From the NCBI GenBank assembly GCA_020638975.1, contig JACKHN010000012.1, positions 1-64,000 on the forward strand: 64,000 nt of DNA. The letters are read 5' to 3'. Shown piece after piece: positions 26,131 through 34,795 of this stretch; the stretch's first letter is position 1, and every line of letters begins with the position of its first letter. The position numbers and the translations under genes are program-made. The notes beneath the pieces were generated by a model. It worked only from the letters and a program-made list of their open reading frames with translations. It made no database searches and was not told where the DNA came from. This stretch comes from Planctomycetaceae bacterium (GTDB lineage Bacteria; Planctomycetota; Planctomycetia; Pirellulales; Pirellulaceae).

Positions 26131-26442
26131 TAACACGAGTGCCCAATTCGATCCCTCCCGTATCCGCTTGATGGAAGGCCACCCTTTCAAGCTGCGACGA
26201 AACAGCCAATCTGCTCTGCGATGGCACTACAGATTCGTCCACAGCTCACAAGGTGGGGGCGTTTCGATTCGTATTGCCGGTTACCTGGGAGCCGAGTATG
26301 GTCCCACTCGGAGTGTGATCGGCATCCCGCCCGATAACAGCTAGCACGCAATGAGGACGCCCTTTGTGTTCGCTGCTACTCGGCTATGTTGCTCGCACTC
26401 AGGCGACTTGTTAGTTTCTCGACCTAGTCCCGGCATCGCATC
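26131..26442 (+). other. Intergenic region with a possible 57-codon ORF
   Basis: The 312 bases between the phosphofructokinase gene and the DisA_N-like gene hold one short open frame at 26171-26344 (ATG to TAG, 57 codons). It encodes a basic N-terminus and a GAEYGPTRSVIGIPPDN tail. No family is recognised, there is no clear ribosome-binding site, and it could be random. No strong terminator hairpin is visible. I list it as unproven. Confidence 0.25.
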
Positions 26443-27855
26443 ATGGCGGCACATCGAAACGCACGTTTTCCTATCCATTTGGCGAAGCTAGTCACCCAAC
26501 GACTGGTCGCGAATGGCGGGACCGCGCCCAAGGACGCGATTCTCCTTCAGTTGCTCGAAACACTTTACTTCGCGAGTCTGAAAACGGACGAAGCAAGACC
26601 GTGCCGATGTACGATCAACTATATTGATCCGTCGGCAGATAATACCAATCAGTCGACGCGAAGTCACAATAACGGCTGGACGGTTGTGCCTTTCCGACAA
26701 CCGCTGCCGTATGGCGTTCGCTCGCTCTTGAAACTCGCCGACGCCGCCGATCCCAAGGTCTCGTCCTTGGCCGTGTTCAGCGACGACAAGGGAGAGTTGT
26801 TCATCTGGGGTCTGGTGGACCAGGAGTTGCGCTATGGCGATTACGTGTCCTTCGATGGCACCGAAGATCCCGAGCGACCTGGATTATTTCAAGCAACCAT
26901 TACGGGCGTCGGTGCCGTGTCGGTGTATAAGAACTTTGCCTTGTTGGGCAGCCTTGAGCAAAACGTTCTGGTGGAAGAATACCACGATGTCTTGTGGGAA
27001 GGCCCGATTTATCGCCGACTGCGAGATAACTTAGATGCGACGTTATTGGACAAACAAGCTTCGGACAATGGCGTCACAGCACTCGCCCACATAACGCAAG
27101 TCAAAGACGAATTGCTCGTTCGCTGGCAGAATGCAATTTGCCGCATGCTGTTTAACATTCAGAAGTACGGGCACGGGGGCGGCTTGCTGATTGTGCCAAG
27201 CTACCCAGTCGGCGACGTCAACGTGAAATATGAGCAAACTTACGATCGCTTGCCGCGTGCACTATTCCGTCTCGCACAGCACCAGATCCTAAAACGTCAG
27301 ACGGCGGACGCGATTGCCGCTCACTGCAACACCGACGCGGATACACTCCCTTGCGAGATTCACTTTGATGCAGTTCACTCGCAGAACGAATTGGATCGTT
27401 TAAAGAACGAGTTGCTCGGTTGCGTTCACTACATCGCGTCGTTGTCGCGCGTCGACGGATTCGTTTTGCTGGACAAGAGCCTCGTCGTCCATGGGTTTGG
27501 TGTCGAAGCTCGGGCCGATGCCGGTTTGACGGATGTCTATATGGCAGGCGATGCCAAAGCAAACACCGAATTTCTGAGGCAGGCACCGTTGAGCCAATTC
27601 GGCACTCGCCATCGTGCGATGTTGCGTTATTGTGACGAACACGAAGGGGCGTTGGGATTCGTGATCTCGCAGGACGGCGACATCCGCGCAACGATGAAGT
27701 ACCGCGGCCGACTTGTGCTGTGGGAAAATATCAACGTCCAGTTAGCCTATCGCGTCGAGAATCGCGGTCGACTGATTACGGATTTCTCGCCGAGCACCAT
27801 CAGTGGTCTGTTCGACTACTGGACAGATTCTGTTACCGATGCGAAGTCGGCTTGA
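26443..27855 (+). CDS. DisA_N-like protein with N-terminal DACNV-type sensor domain
   Basis: The C-terminal portion resembles the diadenylate cyclase fold (DisA_N): VDGFVLLDKSLVVHGFG followed by GTRHRAMLRYC and GALGFVISQDGDIR. In active cyclases the first motif is DGA and the second RHR. Here the first is DGF (Asp338-Phe340) while RHR (Arg389-Arg391) is kept, so activity is doubtful and ligand sensing is possible. The N-terminal 300 residues match my recollection of the DACNV sensor domain that accompanies such proteins (SSLAVFSDDKGELFIWGLVD, and a basic Arg-rich helix). It lies 2.2 kb from a true CdaA-like gene, which supports a c-di-AMP connection. No transmembrane segment is visible. Confidence 0.62.
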   Translation: MAAHRNARFPIHLAKLVTQRLVANGGTAPKDAILLQLLETLYFASLKTDEARPCRCTINYIDPSADNTNQSTRSHNNGWTVVPFRQPLPYGVRSLLKLADAADPKVSSLAVFSDDKGELFIWGLVDQELRYGDYVSFDGTEDPERPGLFQATITGVGAVSVYKNFALLGSLEQNVLVEEYHDVLWEGPIYRRLRDNLDATLLDKQASDNGVTALAHITQVKDELLVRWQNAICRMLFNIQKYGHGGGLLIVPSYPVGDVNVKYEQTYDRLPRALFRLAQHQILKRQTADAIAAHCNTDADTLPCEIHFDAVHSQNELDRLKNELLGCVHYIASLSRVDGFVLLDKSLVVHGFGVEARADAGLTDVYMAGDAKANTEFLRQAPLSQFGTRHRAMLRYCDEHEGALGFVISQDGDIRATMKYRGRLVLWENINVQLAYRVENRGRLITDFSPSTISGLFDYWTDSVTDAKSA

Positions 27856-27908
27856 GTCGAGTCAATCGACATTACTCACCCCGCAATCGCAGTGACGTTG
27901 AGCAACTA

Positions 27909-28292
27909 ATGACGGAAACAAATCTCCGTGTCGCCGACATTCGACCCTTCATTGGTGCCAAACACTTCGACACTTCGCGAGACTTCTATGTTGCCCTAGG
28001 TTGGCGAGTCACCTACGATTCTGGGGATCTCCGCGTCCTTGAACTGGCCGGGCATCGCTTCTATCTACAGAACTACTTCAACAAAGAATGGTGCAACAAC
28101 ACGATGTTGCACGTCGCCGTCGACGATGTCGAGGCGTGGTACGAGCACGTCACTAAGGCGTTCGCAGATAACGCGTTGGCCCGAGTCGCACGCATCAGCA
28201 CCCGAATCAAAGACGAAGGTTACGCTCGTGTCTTTCACGTGTGGGACCCGTCTGGCGTATTGATTCACTTCGCGCAATTTGCGAATTCATAA
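27909..28292 (+). CDS. VOC family (glyoxalase-like) protein
   Basis: A 127-residue protein beginning MTETNLRVADIRPFIGAKHFD, with a single VOC repeat pair: SRDFYVALGWRVTYDSGDL and the C-terminal ARVFHVWDPSGVLIHFAQ. This is the fold shared by glyoxalase I, bleomycin resistance proteins and dioxygenases. The DPSG-hydrophobic-H ending is the usual last strand and could give one metal ligand (His). The frame extends upstream into the previous gene, so the ATG at 27909 is chosen. The substrate is unknown. It is 53 bases after the DisA_N-like gene and convergent with the cyclase gene. Confidence 0.82.
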   Translation: MTETNLRVADIRPFIGAKHFDTSRDFYVALGWRVTYDSGDLRVLELAGHRFYLQNYFNKEWCNNTMLHVAVDDVEAWYEHVTKAFADNALARVARISTRIKDEGYARVFHVWDPSGVLIHFAQFANS

Positions 28293-28313
28293 GCGACACT
28301 GTCTGCCTAACCA

Positions 28314-29525
28314 TCAGTTTGCCGGTGTTGGGACGTAGCTGTCGGGACGCTGCTCACGAAGGTATAGTCGGATGATACGCGGTTCGATGCGATACGGGAC
28401 CAGATTGAGCGGAAGTCGGATATTGCGTTCGGTGATTGGGAACTCTTGGTATCCCGCTCGCGCCTCAGCTAGATCAAGGGTGACTTTCAGGCTGCCGGGG
28501 TCGAGGAAACGAAAATTGCGGTCCGAACCCGAAAGCGTTACACGTGCTTCGTTCGGAGCCGTCTCGTCGAGTAGCAGCGCAGCAGGCAGATTGCGATATT
28601 CTGTTGGAATGACAAAGGTTCGCTGAACGGTATGAGGATCATAGGCCAGCACAAACCAAGCGAGGACGGCGATCGTCAACGCCAAGATCTTCAACTGCCC
28701 ATGTTGGATGATAAATCGCTCCCAAACCGGTTGCGCCACACGGGGAAATCGGTTCGCAAAAAACTCGTCTAACCGTTGTCTCAATTCAGTCGCCGTCGCC
28801 ATCTCGGTCAACACGCCTGCTTCCGCGACGCTAACAACTCCTCGTTCTTCCGAAACGACGATCGTCAGCGAGTCAGAGCACTCCGAAAGGCCGAGAGCGG
28901 CGCTATGTCGAGTGCCGCGGCCTGCGATCTCTTGGTTGTTTTTCGAGATCGGCAAGTGCGCCGCGAATTGCTCGATCCGCTCGTGATCGAGAATCACTGC
29001 TCCATCGTGGCCGGGCGTGTGTGCGTCGAAAATGCTGTACAGAAGTGGACGGCTGATGCGACCTCCTAACGCCACGCCACCATTCAGATGTCGAGCGAGT
29101 GGTTCCTTGCCTCTCAGGACGATCAACGCGCCCGTCCGTGATCCTGCCAGATGAAACATGGATTCGACTAACTCATCGAGATCGATATCAATGTCAGAAG
29201 TCTGTCTAAATCGCACAGATCGCAACGCCGAAATGTGTTCGAACAGGCGGCGCAAGTCTTCTTGAAATACAACAACCAAAACAAAGAGCAAGATTGCGAA
29301 CGTGGTGTGAAATACCAATGCCGTCAGATACATATCCAGCCCGCGCGCGATGAAGTAAACCGCGGCGAGGGCCGTCACGCCGCTCAACACGCCACGCGAA
29401 GCCGTCCTTTGAAACCACAACAAACTGACATAGAGAAAGACCGACACGAGTAGAATGTCCACCGCATCGACGATGCGGAACGTGCGACGAAGTTCATCGA
29501 AAAACAACAAACTCGTTTCGATCAT
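28314..29525 (-). CDS. cdaA: Diadenylate cyclase CdaA fused to a YbbR/CdaR domain
   Basis: The first 270 residues are CdaA-like: three N-terminal membrane helices (VDILLVSVFLYVSLLWF, GVLSGVTALAAVYFIARGL, LVFHTTFAILLFVLVVVFQ), then a DisA_N domain with HDGAVIL (Asp174-Gly-Ala) and GTRHSAALGLSE (Arg206, His207). The rest, after another membrane helix (LALTIAVLAWFVLAYDP), is a YbbR domain (VIPTEYRNLPAALLL, SGSDRNFRFLDPG). CdaR is normally a separate YbbR protein encoded next to cdaA and regulating it; here both are one chain. The product would be c-di-AMP from two ATP. The second Arg of the usual RHR is Ser. The start at 29525 has AAAGGA upstream; the longer frame begins with a TTG. Confidence 0.88.
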   Translation of the reverse strand: MIETSLLFFDELRRTFRIVDAVDILLVSVFLYVSLLWFQRTASRGVLSGVTALAAVYFIARGLDMYLTALVFHTTFAILLFVLVVVFQEDLRRLFEHISALRSVRFRQTSDIDIDLDELVESMFHLAGSRTGALIVLRGKEPLARHLNGGVALGGRISRPLLYSIFDAHTPGHDGAVILDHERIEQFAAHLPISKNNQEIAGRGTRHSAALGLSECSDSLTIVVSEERGVVSVAEAGVLTEMATATELRQRLDEFFANRFPRVAQPVWERFIIQHGQLKILALTIAVLAWFVLAYDPHTVQRTFVIPTEYRNLPAALLLDETAPNEARVTLSGSDRNFRFLDPGSLKVTLDLAEARAGYQEFPITERNIRLPLNLVPYRIEPRIIRLYLREQRPDSYVPTPAN

Positions 29526-29679
29526 CAGCAATCCTTTGCCTGCACCAAATGTCAACTTCGCTCACCGATTCGGGGGCGACCACACCCTATTTGCCTAATC
29601 GGATCATCTTCTCATCAACTTTATCAGGTCCGCGGGCGATTGTAAGATGAACCAGTAACGTTCACGCCATGCAGCATGG

Positions 29680-30795
29680 ATGGTACAGTCTCTTAATCGT
29701 CACACCCCGGTCGACAAATCACCGATGAAGTCCAGCACACAGTCGCCACTTCGATTGCGATCCACTCAACTACTTGATGTACTCGATCCATACGAGCACG
29801 TTTTGGTGATCATGCACGACAATCCCGATCCCGATGCGATCGCATCGGGGTGGGCGATCGAAGTCCTGGTTCACGAGAAGTTGGGAAAACCTGTCCGGGT
29901 CGTTGGTGGCGGAGCCATCGTGCGTGCCGAGAATCGCCACATGGTCGAATTGCTTCGTCCGCCGATCGAATTGGTGGATGATGTCACCCTGGATGACAAG
30001 ACGGCAACGATCTTGGTCGACTGCGGCGTGGAAGCGACAAACCACCTGCTGACGCGAAAAGGTATTCACCCGGTGGCTATCATCGACCATCACATCAATG
30101 GTTCGCGAAACGCGTCGGCTCCGTACGAGGACATCCGATCCGACGTCGCGGCTTCCGCTACGATCACCGCCGAGTACTTGCGCGAACAGGAGTTGGAACC
30201 CGGTGAGAGATTGGCAACGGCGATGCTGTACGCCATCCGTACCGAGACGTGCGGCTACGAAACCCACTACTCGGCGCTCGATCGGGCGATATTGCCATGG
30301 TTAACGGAACGTGGCGAACCCGCCTTGCTGGCCGAAATCGAGAACGCTCCTTTGACCAGGGAGTACTTTGGTGATTTGTTGCTCGCGCTACAGAGTACGT
30401 TTCTGTACGACGATGCCGCACTTTGCTTCCTGCCACGGGCAGCCGGGGCTGAGATCGTAGGTGAAATCGCGGATATGTTGATTCGCTGCGAAGGCATCCG
30501 CCGAGTCCTGTGTGCAGCGGTGATTGGAGACGACCTCTTACTTTCGGCGCGGACGCAACGAAGATTCGGAAGCGCGGTCCAATTACTGGTCCAAACCGTT
30601 GATGGACTAGGCGGAGCCGGTGGCCATGCGCATCGCGCCGGCGGCAAGATCCCCGGCGTTGGCCGAGGTTCCAGGATCAGTGGCAGTTTGCACGATGACC
30701 TGCGCAGTCGTTGGTTGACGGCCTGCGGAGTCGGTCGAAAGCGTGGTACGCGGCTGATCGCTAAGAGCGAAATCGTAGGGATTCTGGAGGGCTGA
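29680..30795 (+). CDS. DHH/DHHA1 phosphoesterase (NrnA or c-di-AMP phosphodiesterase type)
   Basis: The protein has the manganese-binding motifs of DHH phosphoesterases: HDNPDPDAIASG (His46, Asp residues), TILVDCG, and AIIDHHIN, the DHH signature. The C-terminal DHHA1 domain ends GGAGGHAHRAGG. NrnA removes nucleotides from short oligonucleotides or dephosphorylates pAp, and relatives such as Pde2 hydrolyse pApA or c-di-AMP. It is divergent from the CdaA-YbbR gene with about 150 bases between them, which makes turnover of c-di-AMP its likely job here. The start may be the ATG at 29680 or 29725; the second lies closer to the conserved region and neither has a strong ribosome-binding site. Confidence 0.84.
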   Translation: MVQSLNRHTPVDKSPMKSSTQSPLRLRSTQLLDVLDPYEHVLVIMHDNPDPDAIASGWAIEVLVHEKLGKPVRVVGGGAIVRAENRHMVELLRPPIELVDDVTLDDKTATILVDCGVEATNHLLTRKGIHPVAIIDHHINGSRNASAPYEDIRSDVAASATITAEYLREQELEPGERLATAMLYAIRTETCGYETHYSALDRAILPWLTERGEPALLAEIENAPLTREYFGDLLLALQSTFLYDDAALCFLPRAAGAEIVGEIADMLIRCEGIRRVLCAAVIGDDLLLSARTQRRFGSAVQLLVQTVDGLGGAGGHAHRAGGKIPGVGRGSRISGSLHDDLRSRWLTACGVGRKRGTRLIAKSEIVGILEG

Positions 30796-30980
30796 TCGCG
30801 ATTCTTCGATCGCATGGCCTTCAGAGCTTGGGTCCCAGTGAGTAAAACAGAGTTCGCGGCGAGCGGCAGTTAGCAACGTGCCAATCACACCTCGAAGTGT
30901 CGCCACGTCGACGATCCGATCTCGCGGCTGCCTACGCGAACAGACATCGAACGAATCTGGTTGCTTGCGAGAGAAAATCC

Positions 30981-32102
30981 ATGACTGAGGTCACAACCGC
31001 AGTGGTTCAAATCCTGTTCGGTCTCGTAGCCCTGACCGCAGGAGGAGAACTGCTCGTCCGCGGAGCGTCCACGCTGGCCGCTATCATGCGAATCTCGTCC
31101 TTGGTGATTGGTCTGACGGTTGTCGCATTCGGTACCAGTGCGCCCGAGTTGGCGGTGGGTGTGCAAGCGGCGTTTTCAGGCAAGACCGAATTGGCAATCG
31201 GTAATGCAGTGGGCAGCAATATTTTCAACATACTGTTCGTACTGGGACTCTCGGCACTGATCACGCCACTCGTGGTCTCTAGCCAGTTGATTCGCTGGGA
31301 CGTGCCGCTGATGATCTTTGTCTCGGTGTTGCTGCTCGTATTCGGTTGGGACGGGACGCTCAGTCGAATCGATGGAGTGATCTTGTTCGGCGGCTTGCTG
31401 ACATACGTTGCATGGTCGATTCGACAAAGCCGCCGCGAGACCCAAGCTCGCATCGATGAAGCCAACGAAGACCGCACCCCATCGCTGGGCGCACGAATTC
31501 TCGTTGTCAATGTAGCGTTCATCATCGGAGGCCTCCTATTGTTGGGGGTTGGCTCGCGCGGACTGGTGAGCGGATCGATCACTATCGCAACCATGCTAGG
31601 TGTTAGCGAGTTGATCATTGGACTGACCGTCGTCGCGGTTGGTACGTCATTGCCCGAGGTCGTCACGTCCGTCGTCGCTGCGTTTCGCGGAGAACGTGAC
31701 ATCGCCGTCGGTAATGCTGTCGGCAGCAACATATTCAACATCTTGTGCGTGCTAGGTTTGTCGAGCGCGATTGCACCAAGCGGCCTCGAAGTTGGAACGG
31801 AAGCAATCCGTTTCGACATTCCAGTGATGATTACGGTGGCAGTCGCATGCTTGCCAATTTTTTACACCGGACATCTGATCTCACGATGGGAAGGCGGGTT
31901 GTTCTTCTTCTACTATGTGGCCTACACGACTTATTTGGTGCTAGACACGATGCAACATGAGTTCAGCCGCACGTTGGGAGGAGTGATGGTCGCCTTCGTC
32001 ATCCCACTGACGACAGTGACCTTGCTGATAGCAACGTATCGTATGGCTCGCCGCGATAAGAGCCCAAGCGATTCGACGCAAGATGGAGTCCTCGGCGCAT
32101 GA
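30981..32102 (+). CDS. Calcium/sodium antiporter (CaCA family)
   Basis: The two alpha-repeats of CaCA exchangers are clear and near-identical: GTSAPELAVGVQAAFSG with GNAVGSNIFNILFVLG, and GTSLPEVVTSVVAAFRG with GNAVGSNIFNILCVLG. About ten membrane helices flank them, as in YrbG. The protein exchanges Na+ (or K+) for Ca2+ across the inner membrane. The ATG at 30981 is chosen; the upstream frame is open but overlaps nothing useful. Its stop overlaps the next gene start by ATGA, so the two antiporters are co-translated. The location beside c-di-AMP enzymes, which control cation transport in other bacteria, is suggestive. Confidence 0.91.
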   Translation: MTEVTTAVVQILFGLVALTAGGELLVRGASTLAAIMRISSLVIGLTVVAFGTSAPELAVGVQAAFSGKTELAIGNAVGSNIFNILFVLGLSALITPLVVSSQLIRWDVPLMIFVSVLLLVFGWDGTLSRIDGVILFGGLLTYVAWSIRQSRRETQARIDEANEDRTPSLGARILVVNVAFIIGGLLLLGVGSRGLVSGSITIATMLGVSELIIGLTVVAVGTSLPEVVTSVVAAFRGERDIAVGNAVGSNIFNILCVLGLSSAIAPSGLEVGTEAIRFDIPVMITVAVACLPIFYTGHLISRWEGGLFFFYYVAYTTYLVLDTMQHEFSRTLGGVMVAFVIPLTTVTLLIATYRMARRDKSPSDSTQDGVLGA

Positions 32103-33367
32103 ATGGGTCCGAGGAATTCTTGCTGCATGTGCTGATTCAGCTCGTAGTGATCCTCGCGGCGGCCCGCATTGGCGGCTGGGTGATGGGAAAAGTCGGTCAG
32201 CCTCAGGTCGTCGGCGAAATCATGGCGGGACTAGTGCTCGGGCCATCGTTGCTCGGCAACTTCGCACCAGATCTTGTCGAATACGTGTTCCCTCAAGATA
32301 CGGCAGTCGTGTTTCGGGCTTTGAGCGAACTGGGATTGCTGCTGTTGATGTTCTTAATTGGGCTCGAATTTGACTTCTCGCACCTCCGTCATGTAGGACG
32401 AACGGCGGGAAGCGTCGCAGCGTCGGGGATTTTGCTACCCTTTGCGATGGGTGCGGCGCTCGCTTGGTGGATTCATCCGATCGTCGCCACCGACGTGAGT
32501 CGTAGCGGATTTGTCTTGATCTTAGCCGTCGCGCTATCAATTACAGCGATCCCGATCCTCGGTCGAATCATGATGGATTTCAATATCCATCGTACTCGAA
32601 TCGGCACACTGACGATTACGGCCGCGGCAGTTGACGATGCGCTCGGCTGGATCTTGCTGGCGGGCGTCAGTGCCGCGATTCACGGCAGCTTCGAGATCAT
32701 GCCAATTATCCGAATGGTGGTGTTAACGATATTGTTTGTCGTCACCTGCTGGGTCGTTGTTCGTCCGCTCATAACTCGCATGATGGATCGCTGGATCAAG
32801 GGAACGGACCTGCCACCCGCCGGGCTAGCTGCTGTACTCATTACCGTTCTTCTTGCCGGCGTTACGACGAATGTCATCGGCATCTTTTCGATCTTTGGTC
32901 CGTTCGTTTTGGGAGCGGTGCTGTCCGGCCATCACGAGTTTCGAGAGGCGATCACGCGACGCCTAAGCGATTTCGTAAATGTCTTCTTTCTGCCAATCTT
33001 CTTTACCTACACAGGTCTGCGTACTGATGTTGGCCAACTGGGGACGACGCAACACTGGCTCATCTGTGGGCTCGTGTTAGTCGTTGCAATGGTTGGTAAG
33101 ATGGCCGGTTCAGGCTTGGCGGCTCGCGTCGGTGGTCTCTCATGGCGCGAATGCGGTTGTGTGGCTGTCATGATGAACACGCGAGCCTTGATGGGACTGA
33201 TCGCGATCAACGTCGGTCGCGAACTTGGCGTCATGCCAGATTCGGTATTTTGCATGCTCGTCATCATGGCAATTGTGACAACGCTCGTGACCAGCCCCGT
33301 GCTCCGGCGATTGCTTCCTGAGCCCTCAGCTGCTGGCAGCGAATGCGACACTCGACGAGCCCCATGA
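32099..33367 (+). CDS. Kef-type cation:proton antiporter (CPA2)
   Basis: This 422-residue protein has 12 or so helices with the CPA2 pattern: GWVMGKVGQPQVVGEIMAG, the FLIGLEFDF motif in helix 3, and the FILAVALSITAIP-like stretch with the AVDDALGW Asp pair needed for cation exchange. It has no C-terminal RCK domain, so it lacks the site by which c-di-AMP binds CpaA of Gram-positive bacteria. It probably exchanges K+ or Na+ for protons. It is translationally coupled (ATGA) to the CaCA antiporter. A 21-bp inverted repeat lies 48 bases after the stop. Confidence 0.9.
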   Translation: MNGSEEFLLHVLIQLVVILAAARIGGWVMGKVGQPQVVGEIMAGLVLGPSLLGNFAPDLVEYVFPQDTAVVFRALSELGLLLLMFLIGLEFDFSHLRHVGRTAGSVAASGILLPFAMGAALAWWIHPIVATDVSRSGFVLILAVALSITAIPILGRIMMDFNIHRTRIGTLTITAAAVDDALGWILLAGVSAAIHGSFEIMPIIRMVVLTILFVVTCWVVVRPLITRMMDRWIKGTDLPPAGLAAVLITVLLAGVTTNVIGIFSIFGPFVLGAVLSGHHEFREAITRRLSDFVNVFFLPIFFTYTGLRTDVGQLGTTQHWLICGLVLVVAMVGKMAGSGLAARVGGLSWRECGCVAVMMNTRALMGLIAINVGRELGVMPDSVFCMLVIMAIVTTLVTSPVLRRLLPEPSAAGSECDTRRAP

Positions 33368-33414
33368 GACTGTGCCCTAAGGAATAAGCCAGAAATGACT
33401 TCGGCATTTCAAGA

Positions 33415-33468
33415 GTAGGGTCCGCTGTGCGGACCAGGAATCCCTGAGGTCCGCACAGCGGACCCTAC
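33415..33468. repeat. Palindrome with 21-bp arms downstream of the antiporter gene
   Basis: Two perfect 21-base arms beginning GTAGGGTCCGCTGTGCG and its complement surround a 12-base loop (AGGAATCCCTGA). It has no T-run, so it is a dispersed palindromic element rather than a classical terminator, although it could end or stabilise the antiporter mRNA. Confidence 0.75.
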
Positions 33469-33526
33469 GCGAAAGAAGAAGTTATTGTTGATCCGGTCCT
33501 AAGCATCGCTCGGACGGTTTTCCGAC

Positions 33527-33583
33527 GTGGGATTGGCTTCCAGCCAGTCGAATTGCCGCTGACAGGCTGGAAGCCAATCCCAC
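33527..33583. repeat. Dispersed palindrome, ggcttccagcc type, copy 1
   Basis: An inverted repeat begins GTGGGATTGGCTTCCAGCC and returns through its complement after the loop GAATTGCCGC. A closely similar copy with a longer stem lies at 61754-61820 and shares the loop and stem core. The type is common in planctomycete genomes, where it yields spurious peptides of the form GIGFQPV. It sits in a gene-free stretch; the remainder, 33584-33865, holds nothing I can support. Confidence 0.8.
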
Positions 33584-33865
33584 TAATTACACGAGCGTTG
33601 CTTAATGTGGCTCTTGCTGGTTCTAGCAGGTTCAGTCGTAGGTCACACGGCGGCGCGAGTTGCGAATACGAAGGACGTTGGGCTGCGTTCGCCAAAGATC
33701 TCGTCGCTGGAACTCGCACAATGGATGGATGCGAAGTTTGCCGCTGAATGGAGGCCTGCGGCGTGGGCACACCGCAAGTTGCGACCTGTATGCCAACGGC
33801 ATATCCTGGTCAGGAACCTATCTCACGATTGCCGGCCTATCGAGCCAGGTTTACGCGCGCCTCGA

Positions 33866-34687
33866 CTACGCCGAAAGCGCATCCCACACGAGAATCTCGC
33901 CCTTGCCGGGAACCGATGCGTCGCCGGAGTACAGTTTGTAAGCGCCGTCTTGTGGTGCGTAGGGCAAGGACACGCCAAGCTCTTTCAAGCGGCGCGAGTA
34001 CACGCGCAAGACATCCGGCGTGTAGCGGCAGGCGTACGAAAATGTGGGCATCATCTGGATCGGCTTGAGCGAAATGATCGTGCCGCGCATCATCCAGGCA
34101 CCCGTTCGAATTTCGGCACCGGCGAGCAAGACGATCGTGCCGCCCTTCATCTGCAAACCGGTAAAATCTTTCGCAGGGCCGCCCAGGACGATCATGCCAC
34201 GGCGCATTCGCATGCCGACTTCGAGACCTGCCGAACCGTCGACGATGATCGTTCCACCCCGCATGCCCTTCAGGCTGCCGCGATAGCCGGCTCCGATCTG
34301 GCCGCCGCCGTTGCCATGCACGCGAATCAGGCCGTTCCTCATCTCGGCGCCGATCCAATCGCTGGCGTTGCCATGCACTTCGATCTCGCCGCCCTTCATG
34401 TACGCGCCGAGATGCATTCCGACCGAACCATGCACGGTGATACGGCCTCGCGACATTTCGCGACCGATCCAACGCACGCGGTGCAAGTCGCCGTGAATCT
34501 CCACGTCGTCGCTGCGTTCTCCGTCCACGTCGAAGAAATCGTCCAAGCGGCACTGTCGCTTGCCGTGATAGACGGTCTTTGACCGGATCTCTTCATTCGA
34601 CAACTCGGCGAACGTATCCGGCGAAAGCACTTCGGCTTCCAAAGGCACGGTGGGCTGTTCTTTGAGTCGGAGTGTGAGCTTGTTCAT
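33866..34687 (-). CDS. fwdC: Formylmethanofuran dehydrogenase subunit C
   Basis: About 273 residues with tandem glycine-rich beta-helix repeats (GRITVHGSVGMHLGAYMKGG, GGTIIVDGSAGLEVGM, GGTIVLLAGAEIRTGAWM), which are the hallmark of FwdC and related GltB-type domains. In the enzyme complex FwdC bridges the amidohydrolase subunit A and the redox subunit B. The ATG at 34687 is preceded by GGTGA; a TTG lies one codon upstream. It is the last gene of the operon, 108 bases after fwdA. The opposite strand is also open over this gene, but that frame has no recognisable domain. Confidence 0.92.
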   Translation of the reverse strand: MNKLTLRLKEQPTVPLEAEVLSPDTFAELSNEEIRSKTVYHGKRQCRLDDFFDVDGERSDDVEIHGDLHRVRWIGREMSRGRITVHGSVGMHLGAYMKGGEIEVHGNASDWIGAEMRNGLIRVHGNGGGQIGAGYRGSLKGMRGGTIIVDGSAGLEVGMRMRRGMIVLGGPAKDFTGLQMKGGTIVLLAGAEIRTGAWMMRGTIISLKPIQMMPTFSYACRYTPDVLRVYSRRLKELGVSLPYAPQDGAYKLYSGDASVPGKGEILVWDALSA

Positions 34688-34795
34688 CAATTCACCAGTA
34701 GGCCGGAATATTCTTCAGCAAGACGTTAGCGACCAACGAGAGCGGGTTACGTTCAACCGAGCGGCAGCTCGCACAGCGCTGCGACCCTGCCGCCC

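Noticed and set aside
33415..33583. CRISPR array
   Set aside because: The two palindromes here differ in sequence and lack regular repeat-spacer units; no cas genes are visible in the window.
33605..34582. Long plus-strand frame opposite fwdC
   Set aside because: It has no domain and its sequence is the complement of the glycine-rich FwdC repeats; fwdC on the other strand is certain.
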